From CAYRZF01 sp964428805 (GTDB lineage: Bacteria; Methylomirabilota; Methylomirabilia; Rokubacteriales; CSP1-6), in contig CAYRZF010000054.1 in assembly GCA_964428805.1 (NCBI GenBank), forward strand, positions 1 to 13,467: DNA of 13,467 nt, in the 5' to 3' direction. Positions 12,618-13,467 of the stretch are shown here, piece by piece. Below the pieces are notes generated by a model. It was given only the letters and a program-made list of their open reading frames with translations, ran no database searches and had not been told where the DNA came from. The translations under genes and the position numbers were made by a program. Every line of letters starts with the position of its first letter. Position 1 is the stretch's first letter.

Positions 12618-13467
12618 TTAGAGCTTGAGCCGAGGATCCAGCGCGTCCCGCAGGCCGTCTCCCAGCAGGTTGAACCCGAGCACCGACAGCATGATCGCCA
12701 CGCCCGGGAAAAAGAACACCCACCAGGCGCCGCTCGTGAAGTACTTGTACGAGTCGGCCAGCATGGCTCCCCACTCCGGGGTCGGGGGCTGGGCGCCGAG
12801 ACCGAGGAACCCGAGCGCGGCAGCCTCCAGAATGGCGAAGGCGATGGCGAGCGTCGTCTGGACGACCAGCGGCGGCAAGGCATTCGGGAAGATGTGCCGC
12901 AGGAGCAGCCGCCGGTCGCTCACGCCGAGCGCCCGGGCGGCGGTCACGAACTCCTGCTCCCGGAGCGCCAGCACGGCACCCCGGCTCAGCCGCGCATAAA
13001 CGGGGATCGAGACGAGGCTGATCGCGAACAGCGAGTTCCGGAGGCCGGGGCCGACCATCGCCACGATCGCGATCGCCAGCAGTGTCGCCGGGAAGGCCAG
13101 CAGAATATCCATGCAGAACATCAGCACGAGGTCAACCCGCCGTCCGGCGTAGCCGGCCAGAAGGCCCAGCATAGAGCCGACGAGCGCCGCGAGCGCGACC
13201 GAGCTGACCCCGAGGCCCAGTGATACGCGGGTGCCGTGAAGTACGCGGGTGAGGACGTCCCGCCCCAGCGTGTCGGTCCCGAACGGATGCGCCCCGGTAG
13301 GCGGCTTGAGCCGGAGCGCGAGGTTGGAATCAGTCTTCGCATCGTAGTGATGAACCGACGGCGTGATGACCGCGACCAGGACGAACGCGCACACGATCCC
13401 GAGCCCCGCCCGGGCGACCGGGCTGGCCAGGAGCCGGCGCCACGCGGCTCGAGCGAGACTCTGCCCG
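12618..13467 (-). CDS. Peptide/nickel-type ABC transporter permease, DppC/OppC family (5' truncated)
   Basis: Inner-membrane permease of a dipeptide/oligopeptide/nickel-type importer. The frame is open to the right edge; the GTG at 13394 is internal, because the 24 codons before it encode LARAAWRRLLASPVARAG, the typical cytoplasmic OppC_N lead-in to the first membrane segment. With 282 residues visible (the family is about 290-300), only the extreme N terminus is missing. Landmarks are HPFGTDTLGRDV (60-71), the ATPase-contact EAA loop EFVTAARALGVSDRRLLLRHI (172-192), FLGLGAQPPTPEWGAML, and the C-terminal DPRLKL. A DppB-type permease and a binding protein would normally lie upstream (beyond the right edge) and the ATPases downstream, but none follow here. 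The substrate cannot be deduced. Confidence 0.92.
   Translation of the reverse strand, partial: GQSLARAAWRRLLASPVARAGLGIVCAFVLVAVITPSVHHYDAKTDSNLALRLKPPTGAHPFGTDTLGRDVLTRVLHGTRVSLGLGVSSVALAALVGSMLGLLAGYAGRRVDLVLMFCMDILLAFPATLLAIAIVAMVGPGLRNSLFAISLVSIPVYARLSRGAVLALREQEFVTAARALGVSDRRLLLRHIFPNALPPLVVQTTLAIAFAILEAAALGFLGLGAQPPTPEWGAMLADSYKYFTSGAWWVFFFPGVAIMLSVLGFNLLGDGLRDALDPRLKL

Noticed and set aside
1..13467. CRISPR arrays, tRNA or rRNA genes, insertion sequences, phage or defence genes
   Set aside because: None seen on reading both strands: no regularly spaced direct repeats, no transposase or integrase motifs, and no recognisable tRNA or rRNA segments.

Overview
The window is high-GC bacterial DNA with tightly packed genes, probably a scaffold from a metagenome-assembled genome because it contains one run of exactly 100 Ns. 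The gene mix (TRAP and branched-chain amide/amino-acid transporters, a signature amidase, a peptide/nickel-type ABC permease, PilZ proteins and a CtaG-type oxidase assembly protein) resembles soil and subsurface lineages such as Candidatus Rokubacteria/Methylomirabilota. That placement is an inference from gene content only; no rRNA or marker gene is present.

Layout. (1) 1-3785, plus strand: a C4-dicarboxylate-type TRAP transporter (dctP, truncated by the window edge; dctQ; dctM, interrupted by the N gap), followed 31 bases later by an amidase with malonamidase E2-like features. (2) 3979-8449, minus strand: a complete five-gene branched-chain amino-acid/amide ABC transporter in the order livK-livH-livM-livG-livF. 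Adjacent genes overlap by 4 bases or are 1 base apart. (3) 8664-12497: four genes in alternating orientation. These are a PilZ-REC protein (minus), an ATP-grasp ligase of unknown substrate (plus), a CtaG-type cytochrome oxidase assembly membrane protein (minus) and a tandem PilZ-PilZ protein (plus). (4) 12618-13467, minus strand: a DppC/OppC-type ABC permease that runs off the right edge.

How the parts work together. Regions 1, 2 and 4 are uptake systems. The amidase probably processes an imported amide and delivers a carboxylic acid and ammonia. The most distinctive part is region 3. All three PilZ domains keep the RxxxR and [D/N]xSxxG cyclic-di-GMP motifs and end in the same short helix motif. 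Both PilZ genes have a sequence matching the sigma-54 -24/-12 promoter, placed at almost the same distance (53 and 54 bases) from their start codons. This suggests a small cyclic-di-GMP-responsive, sigma-54-controlled pair. The ATP-grasp gene, divergent from the PilZ-REC gene, has instead a sigma-70-type promoter with a perfect TTGACA box.

The function of the ATP-grasp enzyme, the transporter substrates and the partners of the PilZ proteins cannot be read from the sequence.
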